Program-made: the position numbers and the translations under genes | Assembly (NCBI GenBank): GCA_044222245.1 | Contig: JBGANQ010000041.1 | Span: forward strand, 9,727 to 73,726 | From: CALFML01 sp044222245 | Lineage (GTDB): Bacteria; Myxococcota_A; Polyangia; Palsa-1104; JAEUJZ01 | Direction of reading: 5' to 3' | DNA length: 64,000 nt | Notes under the pieces: generated by a model | Seen by the model: only the letters and a program-made list of their open reading frames with translations | The model's database searches: none | What the model was told of the DNA's origin: nothing | Shown here: positions 46,601 to 54,922 of the stretch, in pieces | How the letters are laid out: the number at the start of each line of letters is the position of its first letter | How positions within the stretch are numbered: the first letter of the stretch is position 1

Positions 46601-49600
46601 CAGATCGTCAAGGAGCTGCGCCCCGAGCGCGATCCCGCCTACAACCCGGTGGTGCAGCTCGGCTTTGCGCCGCAGCCGCCGGCCGAGCGCGCCCTGGCGC
46701 TGCCCGGGCTGCAGGCCGAGCACGTAGAGGTCGATGCCCAGAAGACGGTCTTCGATCTGACCCTTTACCTTTGGGAGGAGCCGACCCGCACCGCCGCCCT
46801 CTTTGAGTACAGCACCGACCTGTTCACGCCTGCAACGATCGCCCGCCTCGCCGAGCAGTATGTCCTGCTGCTGCGTGCCGCGCTAAAGGACGCGCAGCAG
46901 CAGGTCGCGGCCCTGCCGCTGCTGTCCGCTGCAGAGCGCGACAAGATCCTGCAGCAGTGGAACCCGCCCCCCAGCGCCCCGGCGGCCGCGCCGAGCCTGT
47001 ATGAGCTGTTTGCGGCGCAGGCGGCGCGCGCGCCCGCGGCGCCGGCGGTGGTGATGGATGCAGTCACGGTGACCTACGGGGAGCTCGACCAGCGGGCGAG
47101 CCAGCTGGCGCAGCTGCTGCAGGCGCTGGAGCTGCCTGCAGAGACGCCGATTGGGGTGTGCCTGGAGCGCTCTGTGGATCTGATCGTGGCGTTTCTGGGC
47201 ATCCTCAAGGCTGGCGGGGTGTACACGCCGCTCGACCCCGGCTACCCCCAGAGCCGACTGCACTACATGCTCGCTGACAGCGCCGCGCCCGTGGTCCTCA
47301 CCTCGGCCCGCCATGCCGAGCTGCTCGCCGGCGCTGGAGCTCGGGTCCTGTGTCTGGACACGCCGGCCGCGGCGCTTGCCGCGACGGCCGAGCGCCGTCC
47401 GCCCCCGGTGGCGCCAGGTCAGGCCGCCTACCTGATCTATACCTCGGGCTCCTCCGGCCGGCCCAAGGGAGTGGTCATCGAGCACCGCAGCGCGGTCGCC
47501 TTTGTCCGCGCCCAGCAGGCGGTGGTCGGGGTCACCGCAGAGTCACGAGTCCTACACCTGGCCTCGCCGAGCTTCGACGCCTCGGTATGGGAGCTGCTGC
47601 TGGCGCTGACCGCCGGCGCCGCGCTGTTCCCGGTGCCGGTGGCGGCGACGCTCCCCGGGCCCGAGCTGTGTCGGTTCCTGCGCCAGCACCGCATCTCGAT
47701 CGCCTTCCTGGCGCCGGCGGCGCTGGCGCAGCTGCCGCGGGAGGAGCTGCCCGAGCTGACCACCCTGCTCACCGGTGGCGAGGCCTGTCCCGCTGCGCAG
47801 GTCCAGCGCTGGGCCCCCGGGCGCCGCTTCATCAACGCCTACGGACCCACCGAGGCCACGGTCTGCGCGACGATGCAGGTGTGCACCCCGGGCCCCGAGG
47901 CGCCGGCCATCGGCGTGCCGCTGACCAACGCGCGCGTGTACGTCCTGGATGCCGCCGGCCAGCTGCTTCCCACCGGCGTTCCCGGAGAGCTCTACCTTGG
48001 CGGTGCGAGCCTCGCCCGCGGCTACCTGAACCAGCCCGAGCTGACGGCGCAGCGGTTTCTCCCCGATCCCTTTGCGGCGCCCGGCGCCCGCATGTACCGG
48101 ACCGGCGACCTGGGGCGGTGGCGCGCCGATGGGAGCCTGGAGTTTTTGGGCCGCCTGGATGATCAGATCAAGCTGCGCGGCTTGCGCATCGAGCTCGGTG
48201 AGATCGAGTCCGTCCTGCGCGAGCAGCCGCTGATCGCGGCGGCGGCGGTGGTCCTGCGCGAGGAGCGGGACGGTGATCGGCGGCTGGTCGCCTACCTGGT
48301 CCCGCGCGCCGGCGCGCCGACCGCCGCCCCGGCGGCAGCCCCCGCCACGCTGAAGGAGCAGCTGGTCGGCGACTGGCTGCGCCTCTATGAAGACGTCTAC
48401 AAGCGGGCCGACGCCGCCGGCGACCCGACCTTCAATATCGAAGGCTGGAACAGCAGCTTCACCGGCCAGCCGATCCCGGCGGCGCAGATGAGCGCCTGGG
48501 TGGCGAGCACGGTGGCGCGGCTGCAGGCGCTGGCGCCGCGGCGGGTGCTGGAGCTTGGCAGCGGCAGCGGCCTGCTCTTGTTCAAGGTGGCCCCGAGCTG
48601 CGCGCAGTATCTGGGGACGGATTTCTCGCCGGCCGCGGTGGCGCGCCTTGGGCAGCTGGTGGCGGCGCGCGGGCTGACCCAGGTGACGCTGCAGCAGCGC
48701 GAGGCGAACCAGCTGGCCGACCTGCCCGAGAAGAGCTTTGACACCATCATCCTGAACTCGGTCGTGCAGTACTTTCCCGGGCTCGCCTACCTGCGCGAGG
48801 TGCTGGGCGGCGCCGTGCGCGCCCTGACCGCGCCGGGGGTGATCTTCATTGGCGATGTGCGCAGCCTGCCGCTGCGCGAGGCGTTTCACGCTGCGGTGCA
48901 GCTCTACCAGGCGGCGCCGCAGACCGCCGCCGCGGCCCTGCGCGACAAGACCAGCCGCGCTGCCAGCAGTGACCGCGAGCTGCTGCTTGCGCCCGAGTTC
49001 TTCACCGCGCTGGCGTCCGAGCTGGGACCGCAGGTGCATGCCGAGGTCTGGCTCAAGCGCGGCCGCGGCAGCGATGAGATGACGCGCTACCGCTACGATG
49101 TGGTGCTGTTTGTCGGCTGCGCGGCGCCGGCGGTCGAGCCGAGCGCCACGCGCCACTGGGCCGCGGTGGACGCCTCGGTTGCCGGGCTGCAGGCGTGGCT
49201 CACGCAGGCCAGGCCGCAGGTCGCCGAGATCCTGGCGATTCCCAACGCGCGGCTCGCTGGCGACTGGCAGGCGCTGCAGCGGCTGCAGCAGGCGCCCGAC
49301 TGCAGCTGCGACGAGCTTGCGGCCGCCCTGGCGCCGGCGGTGGCGGCCGCGGTGGCCCCCGAGGATCTGTGGCAGCTCGGGGAGCAGCTCGGCTACGCCG
49401 TGCGCATCACCTACTCGGCAACCGGCGGCCCCGCCTGCATGGACGTACTGTTCGAGCGCGCGGCGGCTGCTCCCTACCCGCGCCCGTGGCGACCCGCCCC
49501 CCGGCAGCCGGCCGCCCGCGAGCGCGCGGACGACTATGCCAACGATCCGCTGCGCGCCAAACAGGACCGGGATCTCATCCCGCAGGTGCGCGAGGCCCTC

Positions 49601-52600
49601 TTGCGCAAGCTGCCTGCGTATATGATTCCCGCCGCCTTCGTCGTGCTCGATGAGCTGCCGCTGACCGCCAGCGGCAAGCTGGATCGCAAGCGCCTGCGCG
49701 CCCCCGCCGAGCTCCGCCCCGAGCTCGGGCGCGACTATGTCGCCCCGACGACCGCCTTGCACAGCGAGCTTGTCGCGATCTGGCGCACGGTGCTGGGAGT
49801 CGAGCGCATCGGAATTCATGATCCGTTCTTCGAGCTGGGCGGTCACTCCCTGCTGCTGCCGCAGGTGCGCGCGGCCATCGCGACCCGGCTGGGTATCCAG
49901 GTGCCGGTCATCAAGCTGCTGCAGTGCGCGACCGTGAGCGCGCTTGCCGCATACCTGCAGGCGAGCGCCGAGCCGGAGGCGCCGGCCGTGCCGCCGCCGC
50001 GCCCCGAGGTCGCCGCGTCCGCCGCCGCGAGCCGCGCGGTGGCCGTGATAGGTCTTGCCGGGCGGTTCCCCCAAGCCGCCGATGTCGAGGAGCTGTGGCA
50101 GAACCTGGCCAGCGGGCGGGAGTGCCTGACCTTCTTTACGCCGGCCGAGCTGGCAGAGCAGGGCATCGAGCCGGAGCTGCTCCGCTCGCCGCGCCTGGTG
50201 CCTGCCTGCGGCGTACTAGAGGAGGCGATGGGCTTTGACGCGGGCTTTTTCGGCTGCGGTCCCAAAGAGGCGCTGTACATGGACCCGCAGCACCGCGCGT
50301 TTCTTGAGTGCGCGTGGGCCGGACTGGAGGATGCGGGGTACACCGCGCCGACCTATGATGGCGCGATCGGCGTGTTTGCTGGCGCCGAGGCCCCGCGCTA
50401 CTGGCTGGAGCGGCTCGGCCTGCACGGCGGACCGTGGAACGCCGAGGACTATCAGGCGGTGCACGGCAACCTGCCCGACAACCTCACCACGCGGGTGGCC
50501 GACCAGCTTGGCCTGCGCGGCCCGGCGATCACGGTGGCCACTGCTTGCTCGACCTCGCTGGTCGCCATCCACCTGGCCTGCCAGCAGCTGCTGGCGGCGC
50601 AGTGCGACCTGGCGCTGGCCGGCGGCGTGGGAGTCCACTCGCCGTTCGCGCCGGGGCACCTGTATCAGGACGGCGGCCTGATGTCGCGCAGCGGTCACTG
50701 CCGCCCCTTTGACGCCGCCGCCGAGGGCATCGTCAGCGGCAGCGGGGTCGCGGTGGTGGTGCTCAAGCGGCTCGAAGATGCGCTGCGCGATGGCGATCAC
50801 ATAAGAGCGGTGATCCGCGGCTCGGCGATCAACAACGACGGCGGCAACAAGGCCAGCTACCTGGCGCCGAGCGTCGAGGGCCAGCTGGCGGTGCTGCGCA
50901 AGGCCTACGCTTCGGCGGACGTCGATCCCGCGACCGTGTCGTACATAGAGGCGCACGGCACAGCGACCCGGCTGGGCGATCTGGTCGAGTTTACGGCGCT
51001 GCGCCGCGCCTTCGCGGAGCGCACCGAGCGGCGGCAGTTCTGCGCGCTCGGCTCGGTCAAGAGCAACCTGGGTCACCTGGGTGCCGCGGCAGGTGTGACC
51101 GGTCTTATCAAGGCGACGCTGGCGCTGGAGCGCGGGCTCATTCCGCCCACCCTTCACTTTACCGCACCGCCGGCCGAGCTCGAGCTGCAGGACAGTCCGT
51201 TTTTCGTCCATGCGCAGCCGCGCCCCTGGCCGGCGGCAGCGCAGCCGCGCCGCGCCGGGGTCAGCGCCTTCGGGGTCGGCGGCACCAACGCCCACGTCGT
51301 GCTGGAGCAAGCGCCGGCGATCCCGGCGGCGGGCCGCGCCCGCGGCGTGCAGCTGCTGCTCTTGTCGGCGCGCACCCCCTGGGCGCTGGACGAGGCGACG
51401 CGGCGGCTCGCCGCGCACCTGCAGCAGCACCCCGAGCAGCCCCTGCCCGATGTCGCCTATACGCTGCAGCGCGGCCGCGCCCACCTGCAGCACCGGCGGG
51501 CGGTCATCGCCAGCGACGCCGCTGCTGCCAGCGCCCGGCTGAGCGCGGCGGAGCCGACGCTGGTAGCGACCGGCAGCGTGCCGGCGCGGCCGCCCAAGCT
51601 GGTGTTCATGTTCCCCGGCGGCGGCACGCAGCGGGTGCAGATGGGAAGGGAGCTCTATGAGCAGGAGCCGGTCTACCGGGAGGCGCTGGCGCGCTGCGCG
51701 CGGCTGTTTCAAAACGAGCTTGGCTGCGACCTGCTCGCGCTGCTGTTCCCGCCGCCGGGCGACGAGCCGGCGGCGGCGGCGGCGCTGCTGCGCCCCTCGC
51801 TGAACAACGCGGCGATCTTCGCCACCGAGTTTGCGCTGACCGAGCTGCTCCAATCCTGGGGGCTGCGGCCGGCTGCGGTGACCGGTCACAGCCTGGGCGA
51901 GTACGCGGCGGCGTGCCTGTCGGGGGTGCTGCGCCTGGAGGACGCGGTGGCCCTGGTCGCCCTGCGCGGGCGCATCTATGACGAGCTGACCGGCGGGGCG
52001 ACAATGAGCGTGCTGCTGCCCGAGGCGACCCTGCGCGCGCGGCTGGGCAGCGGGGTCGAGCTCGCGGCAGTCAACGGTCCGGCTTCCTGTGTGGTCGCCG
52101 GCGAGCGCGCCGCCGTGCTGCGGCTGCAGGCGGAGCTCGCTGCGGAGGGGCATGAGGCGCGCCTGCTGGCGATCGACTGCGCGGCGCACTGCTCGAGCGT
52201 CGAGCCCCACCTGCCGCGCCTCACCGCGCGGGCGGCGACCCTGGACCTGCAGGCGCCGCGCATTCCCATCGTGTCCAACCTCACCGGCGGCTACCTGAGC
52301 GAGAAGCAGGCGCGCGACCCAGCGCACTGGGCCGCCCACCTGCGTGGGACGGTGCGCTTTGCCGCCGGACTTGCGACCTTGCTCGCCGACCCGGACGCGG
52401 TGTTCCTGGAGGTCGGGCCCGGCTGGACGCTGAGCACCCTGTGCCGCCGCCATCCCGACGCCGGGGCCGAGCGGGTGGCGGTGGCCAGCCTGGCCAGCGC
52501 CGGCTCGGGCCGCTCGGATCTGGAGGTGCTGCTGTTGGCGCTGGGGCAGCTGCACTGCACAGGGGTGGCGGTGGACTGGCAGCGCTTCTCTGCCACCGAG

Positions 52601-53866
52601 CAGCGCCGCCGGGTGCCGCTGCCCACGTATCCGTTTGAGCGGACTTTATACGACCTGGGAACGCGCGCGGTGCGGACCGGGGCGGCGCTGCCGGCGGTGC
52701 CGCCGCTTGCTCGCGCCGTCGGGACCGCGGTGCTGCGTTCGCTGCCGCCGCTCGCCCCCCGGGATGCGCTGGCGCAGCGGCTGGCCGCGCTGTGGTCCGA
52801 GGCGCTCGGGTTCAGCCCGCGCGATGGCGACAACTTCTTTGATCACGGAGGCAACTCCTTTGTCGCCGTCCAGCTGAGCTCCAAGGTGCGCGATGAGCTG
52901 AACATCGCTCTGCCGCTGCACACCCTGGTCCAGCACCCGACCTTCGCGGCGCTGCTGGAGTACGTGCGCGCGCTGCCCAGCGCCGCCGGCGGGCCGGCGG
53001 GCCGCCGCGAGCTGCCCGCGCCCGAGCCCGCGCCTGCTGCCGCCTCCCTGCTGGTCGAGTTCAACCGCGGCGCCGCCACGCAGCTGCCGCTGTTTCTCAT
53101 CCAGCCGATCGGCGGCACCGTGTTTACCTACGCCGCCCTGGCCCGCGCCCTGCATCCCAGCCTGCCGGTCTACGGGGTGCGCGCCTCGGGCATGGAGGCC
53201 GGTGAGGAGGTGCTCACCGCGCTGCCGCAGATCGTCGCCCGCTACCTGGAGAGCCTGCGCGCCGTGCAGCCGCGCGGTCCCTACCGCCTGGGTGGTCACT
53301 CCGCTGGCGGCATCATCGCCTTTGCCATCGCCGCGCAGCTCCTGGCGGAGGGTGAGCAGGTGAGCTGGCTGCTGCTGCTCGATAGCGCCTCGCTGCCCCA
53401 GATGCGGCGCACCGCGGCCCTGCCGCTCGCGCAGCTGCTCGCCGAGCTCGATCGCGGCGGCAGCGCGCCGAGCGAGGGTCAGCTGAGCCTGCGCGCGGCG
53501 CTGCAGGCCGACACGCCATTCCGGGCGATCGCGCTCGGGACGCTGCAGGCCCTGGCCGGGGCGCAGCTGGGACCCTTGCCGGTCCGCCTGACCTATGTGC
53601 TGGCCCGCGATGAGCCCGGCCCGCTCGACGCGCAGCGGGCGGCGTTCTGGCTGGCCATGACCGAGCAGAGCTTCGCGCTGCAGCGGGTCGCCGGCACACA
53701 CTTCACCATGATGGAGCCGCAGCAGCTGACCCCCATCGTCGAGCTCTGTCACGAGCAGCTGCTCGGCCGCCGCGCCGCCGACCCGGCCAGCGACCTGGGT
53801 GAGCCGCGGCGGGTCGCTAGCTCGCAGCAAGGCCGCGCCGTCCCGGGCCCACCGGACTTAGGATGA
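43673..53866 (+). CDS. Hybrid NRPS-PKS, A-PCP-C-A(MT)-PCP-KS-AT-ACP-TE
   Basis: The 3397-residue megasynthase starts with an adenylation domain (about 20-535), with no upstream C domain, so it is a loading module. PCP1 (Ser586), a C domain (HHIIIDG, His781-His782), A2 (about 1100-1555) with a methyltransferase inserted after A8 (LELGSGSGLLLF, about 1560-1930), and PCP2 (Ser2059) follow. Then come KS (Cys2292, EAHGTAT, KSNLGHL), AT (Ser2740), ACP (Ser3062) and a thioesterase (Ser3210, His3343). There is no KR, DH or ER. By hand the A1 pocket reads D-A-H-I-T-T-H-V-V-K and A2 D-A-W-F-L-G-A-V-C-K. The latter is near known Leu and Phe codes. Predicted output is an aminoacyl-(N-methyl amino acid) extended once by a C2 unit. 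GGGGGAA before the ATG supports the start. Confidence 0.95.
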   Translation: MSTTSLPPAAWNETAADFPHDRCVHELFADQVRRTPDAVAVVYGDAALTYAELDRRANQLAHRLRASGVGPDTLVSLCVERSLHLAVGVLGILKAGGAYVPLDPAYPAERLAQLHGDSQAAVLLTQRALLGRLPQPAGALLLLDEPTADPWPQDAPAVAMSADSLGYVIYTSGSTGRPKGICLPHRALVNLIVWHERTLLCGVNTLQYASLSFDASFHEMFAAWCSGGTLFLLSEEVRHDLGALARFIHAHQIEKVILPVIVLSQLAEQVRGQEQLLGSLKELTTTGEQLQITGPIIQLFRRLPGCAFHNHYGPSESHVVTAYTLPADPDAWVTHPPIGRPIANTRIYLLDEQRRPVPVGATGELYIGGVCLARCYLGQPELTASRFVATGELPAGETRLYRTGDLARYRPDGCLEYLGRIDHQVKIRGFRIELGEVETVLSQHPGVREVAVLAREDAPGEKRLVAYVVPDFAAATSGAAPLHGEPLHGEPVRALGADLRARLREKLPDYMIPSALVMLAALPLTPNGKLDRRALPPPGPARPELATAYRAPRTALEREVTALWEQLLHLDGIGVEDSFFDLGGSSIHAAQFLARVRSAYGIELTFARFFAQPTVAALAAALQEQRPEGPAAATIPMVPREGGLALSLAQERLYYLYQLAPESRAYNCASCFHLRGTLDEQGLERSLQALVARHEILRTRFSQRDGRPLQLIDSPPPPPPPSRTLAVVDLQALPEAERPLAARRQLEKETQHLFNLEQGPLFRATLWRLGPGEHFLLLNFHHIIIDGWSIEVALRELALYYKAWVTHTPPALAPLPIQYADYAAWQLQQADSAAQRELVGWWKQKLQGAAPLLQLPTDHRRPAVQSFRGATVAFAIDAPLTAALRELAARSGMTLSMVLLAAYAALLHRYTRSEDLLIGIPSASRHRVELEGVLGFFINTLPLRIDLSGGPSFAELLGRVRATAIEAYERDAAPFEQIVKELRPERDPAYNPVVQLGFAPQPPAERALALPGLQAEHVEVDAQKTVFDLTLYLWEEPTRTAALFEYSTDLFTPATIARLAEQYVLLLRAALKDAQQQVAALPLLSAAERDKILQQWNPPPSAPAAAPSLYELFAAQAARAPAAPAVVMDAVTVTYGELDQRASQLAQLLQALELPAETPIGVCLERSVDLIVAFLGILKAGGVYTPLDPGYPQSRLHYMLADSAAPVVLTSARHAELLAGAGARVLCLDTPAAALAATAERRPPPVAPGQAAYLIYTSGSSGRPKGVVIEHRSAVAFVRAQQAVVGVTAESRVLHLASPSFDASVWELLLALTAGAALFPVPVAATLPGPELCRFLRQHRISIAFLAPAALAQLPREELPELTTLLTGGEACPAAQVQRWAPGRRFINAYGPTEATVCATMQVCTPGPEAPAIGVPLTNARVYVLDAAGQLLPTGVPGELYLGGASLARGYLNQPELTAQRFLPDPFAAPGARMYRTGDLGRWRADGSLEFLGRLDDQIKLRGLRIELGEIESVLREQPLIAAAAVVLREERDGDRRLVAYLVPRAGAPTAAPAAAPATLKEQLVGDWLRLYEDVYKRADAAGDPTFNIEGWNSSFTGQPIPAAQMSAWVASTVARLQALAPRRVLELGSGSGLLLFKVAPSCAQYLGTDFSPAAVARLGQLVAARGLTQVTLQQREANQLADLPEKSFDTIILNSVVQYFPGLAYLREVLGGAVRALTAPGVIFIGDVRSLPLREAFHAAVQLYQAAPQTAAAALRDKTSRAASSDRELLLAPEFFTALASELGPQVHAEVWLKRGRGSDEMTRYRYDVVLFVGCAAPAVEPSATRHWAAVDASVAGLQAWLTQARPQVAEILAIPNARLAGDWQALQRLQQAPDCSCDELAAALAPAVAAAVAPEDLWQLGEQLGYAVRITYSATGGPACMDVLFERAAAAPYPRPWRPAPRQPAARERADDYANDPLRAKQDRDLIPQVREALLRKLPAYMIPAAFVVLDELPLTASGKLDRKRLRAPAELRPELGRDYVAPTTALHSELVAIWRTVLGVERIGIHDPFFELGGHSLLLPQVRAAIATRLGIQVPVIKLLQCATVSALAAYLQASAEPEAPAVPPPRPEVAASAAASRAVAVIGLAGRFPQAADVEELWQNLASGRECLTFFTPAELAEQGIEPELLRSPRLVPACGVLEEAMGFDAGFFGCGPKEALYMDPQHRAFLECAWAGLEDAGYTAPTYDGAIGVFAGAEAPRYWLERLGLHGGPWNAEDYQAVHGNLPDNLTTRVADQLGLRGPAITVATACSTSLVAIHLACQQLLAAQCDLALAGGVGVHSPFAPGHLYQDGGLMSRSGHCRPFDAAAEGIVSGSGVAVVVLKRLEDALRDGDHIRAVIRGSAINNDGGNKASYLAPSVEGQLAVLRKAYASADVDPATVSYIEAHGTATRLGDLVEFTALRRAFAERTERRQFCALGSVKSNLGHLGAAAGVTGLIKATLALERGLIPPTLHFTAPPAELELQDSPFFVHAQPRPWPAAAQPRRAGVSAFGVGGTNAHVVLEQAPAIPAAGRARGVQLLLLSARTPWALDEATRRLAAHLQQHPEQPLPDVAYTLQRGRAHLQHRRAVIASDAAAASARLSAAEPTLVATGSVPARPPKLVFMFPGGGTQRVQMGRELYEQEPVYREALARCARLFQNELGCDLLALLFPPPGDEPAAAAALLRPSLNNAAIFATEFALTELLQSWGLRPAAVTGHSLGEYAAACLSGVLRLEDAVALVALRGRIYDELTGGATMSVLLPEATLRARLGSGVELAAVNGPASCVVAGERAAVLRLQAELAAEGHEARLLAIDCAAHCSSVEPHLPRLTARAATLDLQAPRIPIVSNLTGGYLSEKQARDPAHWAAHLRGTVRFAAGLATLLADPDAVFLEVGPGWTLSTLCRRHPDAGAERVAVASLASAGSGRSDLEVLLLALGQLHCTGVAVDWQRFSATEQRRRVPLPTYPFERTLYDLGTRAVRTGAALPAVPPLARAVGTAVLRSLPPLAPRDALAQRLAALWSEALGFSPRDGDNFFDHGGNSFVAVQLSSKVRDELNIALPLHTLVQHPTFAALLEYVRALPSAAGGPAGRRELPAPEPAPAAASLLVEFNRGAATQLPLFLIQPIGGTVFTYAALARALHPSLPVYGVRASGMEAGEEVLTALPQIVARYLESLRAVQPRGPYRLGGHSAGGIIAFAIAAQLLAEGEQVSWLLLLDSASLPQMRRTAALPLAQLLAELDRGGSAPSEGQLSLRAALQADTPFRAIALGTLQALAGAQLGPLPVRLTYVLARDEPGPLDAQRAAFWLAMTEQSFALQRVAGTHFTMMEPQQLTPIVELCHEQLLGRRAADPASDLGEPRRVASSQQGRAVPGPPDLG

Positions 53867-54766
53867 GGGACGCAGGAAGATCTGGTCGCGGGCCGCCTGA
53901 CAGATGGCCAGGACGGCCGGGTGCTTGATGCGACGCTCGACGGAGATGGCGTAGAAGCGCTCGCTGAGCGGGCTCGCCTCACCAATCTGCTGGCAGCCAT
54001 GCTGGTCGCGGATCTGCTCGGCCATGATGCTCGGGCCGGCGAACATGCCGGCGCCTGACTGCGCGAATACTTTCATGAGCGCGCTGTCGTCAAACTCACC
54101 GACAACCTGCGGCTCCACCCCCTGGGTGCGAAACCAGTGCTCCAGCGAGCGGCGCAGCGCCGCGTGCTCCGAGGGGAGCAAGAGCGGCGCCCCCGAGAGT
54201 GAGCCTGGGAATCGGGGCTTGTACTTGTGGCACAGCGCCGGCGCGCCGTAGATGGACACCCCACACTCACCGAGCAGGTGGTTGTAAGCGCGGACCTTGA
54301 CCCCGGCGGCGAGCGGTGTATCCGACAGGACTACATCGAGCTCGTGAATCGCCAGGGCGGCGACCAGGCGCTCCTGGCTGCCTTCCCGGCAGTGAATGCG
54401 CAGCGGCTTGTCGAGCATCAGCGCCGGCCGCAGCAGCTCGTGGGCGATCAGCTTGGGCACCGCATCGGTGACTCCGACATGCAGCTGTAGGCGCTCCTGA
54501 CTGTGGCCGCGCAGCACCTGCTGCAGGTCGCGCCCGAGGGCGAAGATCTCGCTGGCGTACTGGTAGACGACCCGTCCTACATCCGTGAGCGCGAGGGAGC
54601 GGCCCTGGCGCTTGAACAGCCGCTCGCCGAGCTGCCGCTCGAGCTCGCGCAGCTGGCCGCTGATGGTCGGCTGGGCCAGGCGCAGCTCCTGGGTCGCCTT
54701 GGAGATGCTGCCCTCGCGAGCGACGACCCAGAAGTAGTATAGGTGATGATAGTTGAGCCAGTGCAT
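53858..54766 (-). CDS. LysR-family regulator, NhaR-like
   Basis: The 302-residue protein has the NhaR-like opening LNYHHLYYFWVVAREGSISKA rendered here as NYHHLYYFW then VAREGSISKATQ, followed by the winged helix QPTISGQLRELERQLGERLF. The LysR effector domain is complete (GAGMFAGPSIM near 230). The ATG at 54766 fits the family length and has GGGG six bases upstream. One six codons earlier is also possible. Its stop overlaps the megasynthase stop by nine bases, and it is divergent from the export operon, which it may regulate. Confidence 0.88.
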   Translation of the reverse strand: MHWLNYHHLYYFWVVAREGSISKATQELRLAQPTISGQLRELERQLGERLFKRQGRSLALTDVGRVVYQYASEIFALGRDLQQVLRGHSQERLQLHVGVTDAVPKLIAHELLRPALMLDKPLRIHCREGSQERLVAALAIHELDVVLSDTPLAAGVKVRAYNHLLGECGVSIYGAPALCHKYKPRFPGSLSGAPLLLPSEHAALRRSLEHWFRTQGVEPQVVGEFDDSALMKVFAQSGAGMFAGPSIMAEQIRDQHGCQQIGEASPLSERFYAISVERRIKHPAVLAICQAARDQIFLRPSS

Positions 54767-54922
54767 CGGCGACCCCTGATTCATCGGTTTTCCCGATAGG
54801 AGGCGTTCAAATTATCTATGTTTTTCTCTTCCCGGCAATGACATCTTTACACCCAGGGGCGGCGAGGCAGCGCCCGCGCAGGCACTCGGTAAGAAGCGAT
54901 CAGGCAGCCCAGGAATTAGCCA
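54767..54922. promoter_or_regulatory. Divergent regulatory region between LysR and export operon
   Basis: The 156-bp spacer includes an A+T-rich stretch (about 54808-54832, AAATTATCTATG then TTTTT) in otherwise GC-rich DNA. LysR proteins usually bind such divergent spacers. No specific box can be named by eye. An AGGA ribosome site lies about eight bases before the ABC gene. Confidence 0.35.

Noticed and set aside
47552..50074. 840-codon minus-strand open frame inside the megasynthase
   Set aside because: It has no recognisable domains and mirrors the codon structure of the NRPS gene on the other strand.
43673..53866. Tetramic acid as the expected NRPS-PKS product
   Set aside because: The inserted methyltransferase would methylate the nitrogen needed for Dieckmann-type closure, and release is by a GHSAGG thioesterase rather than a reductase-like domain.
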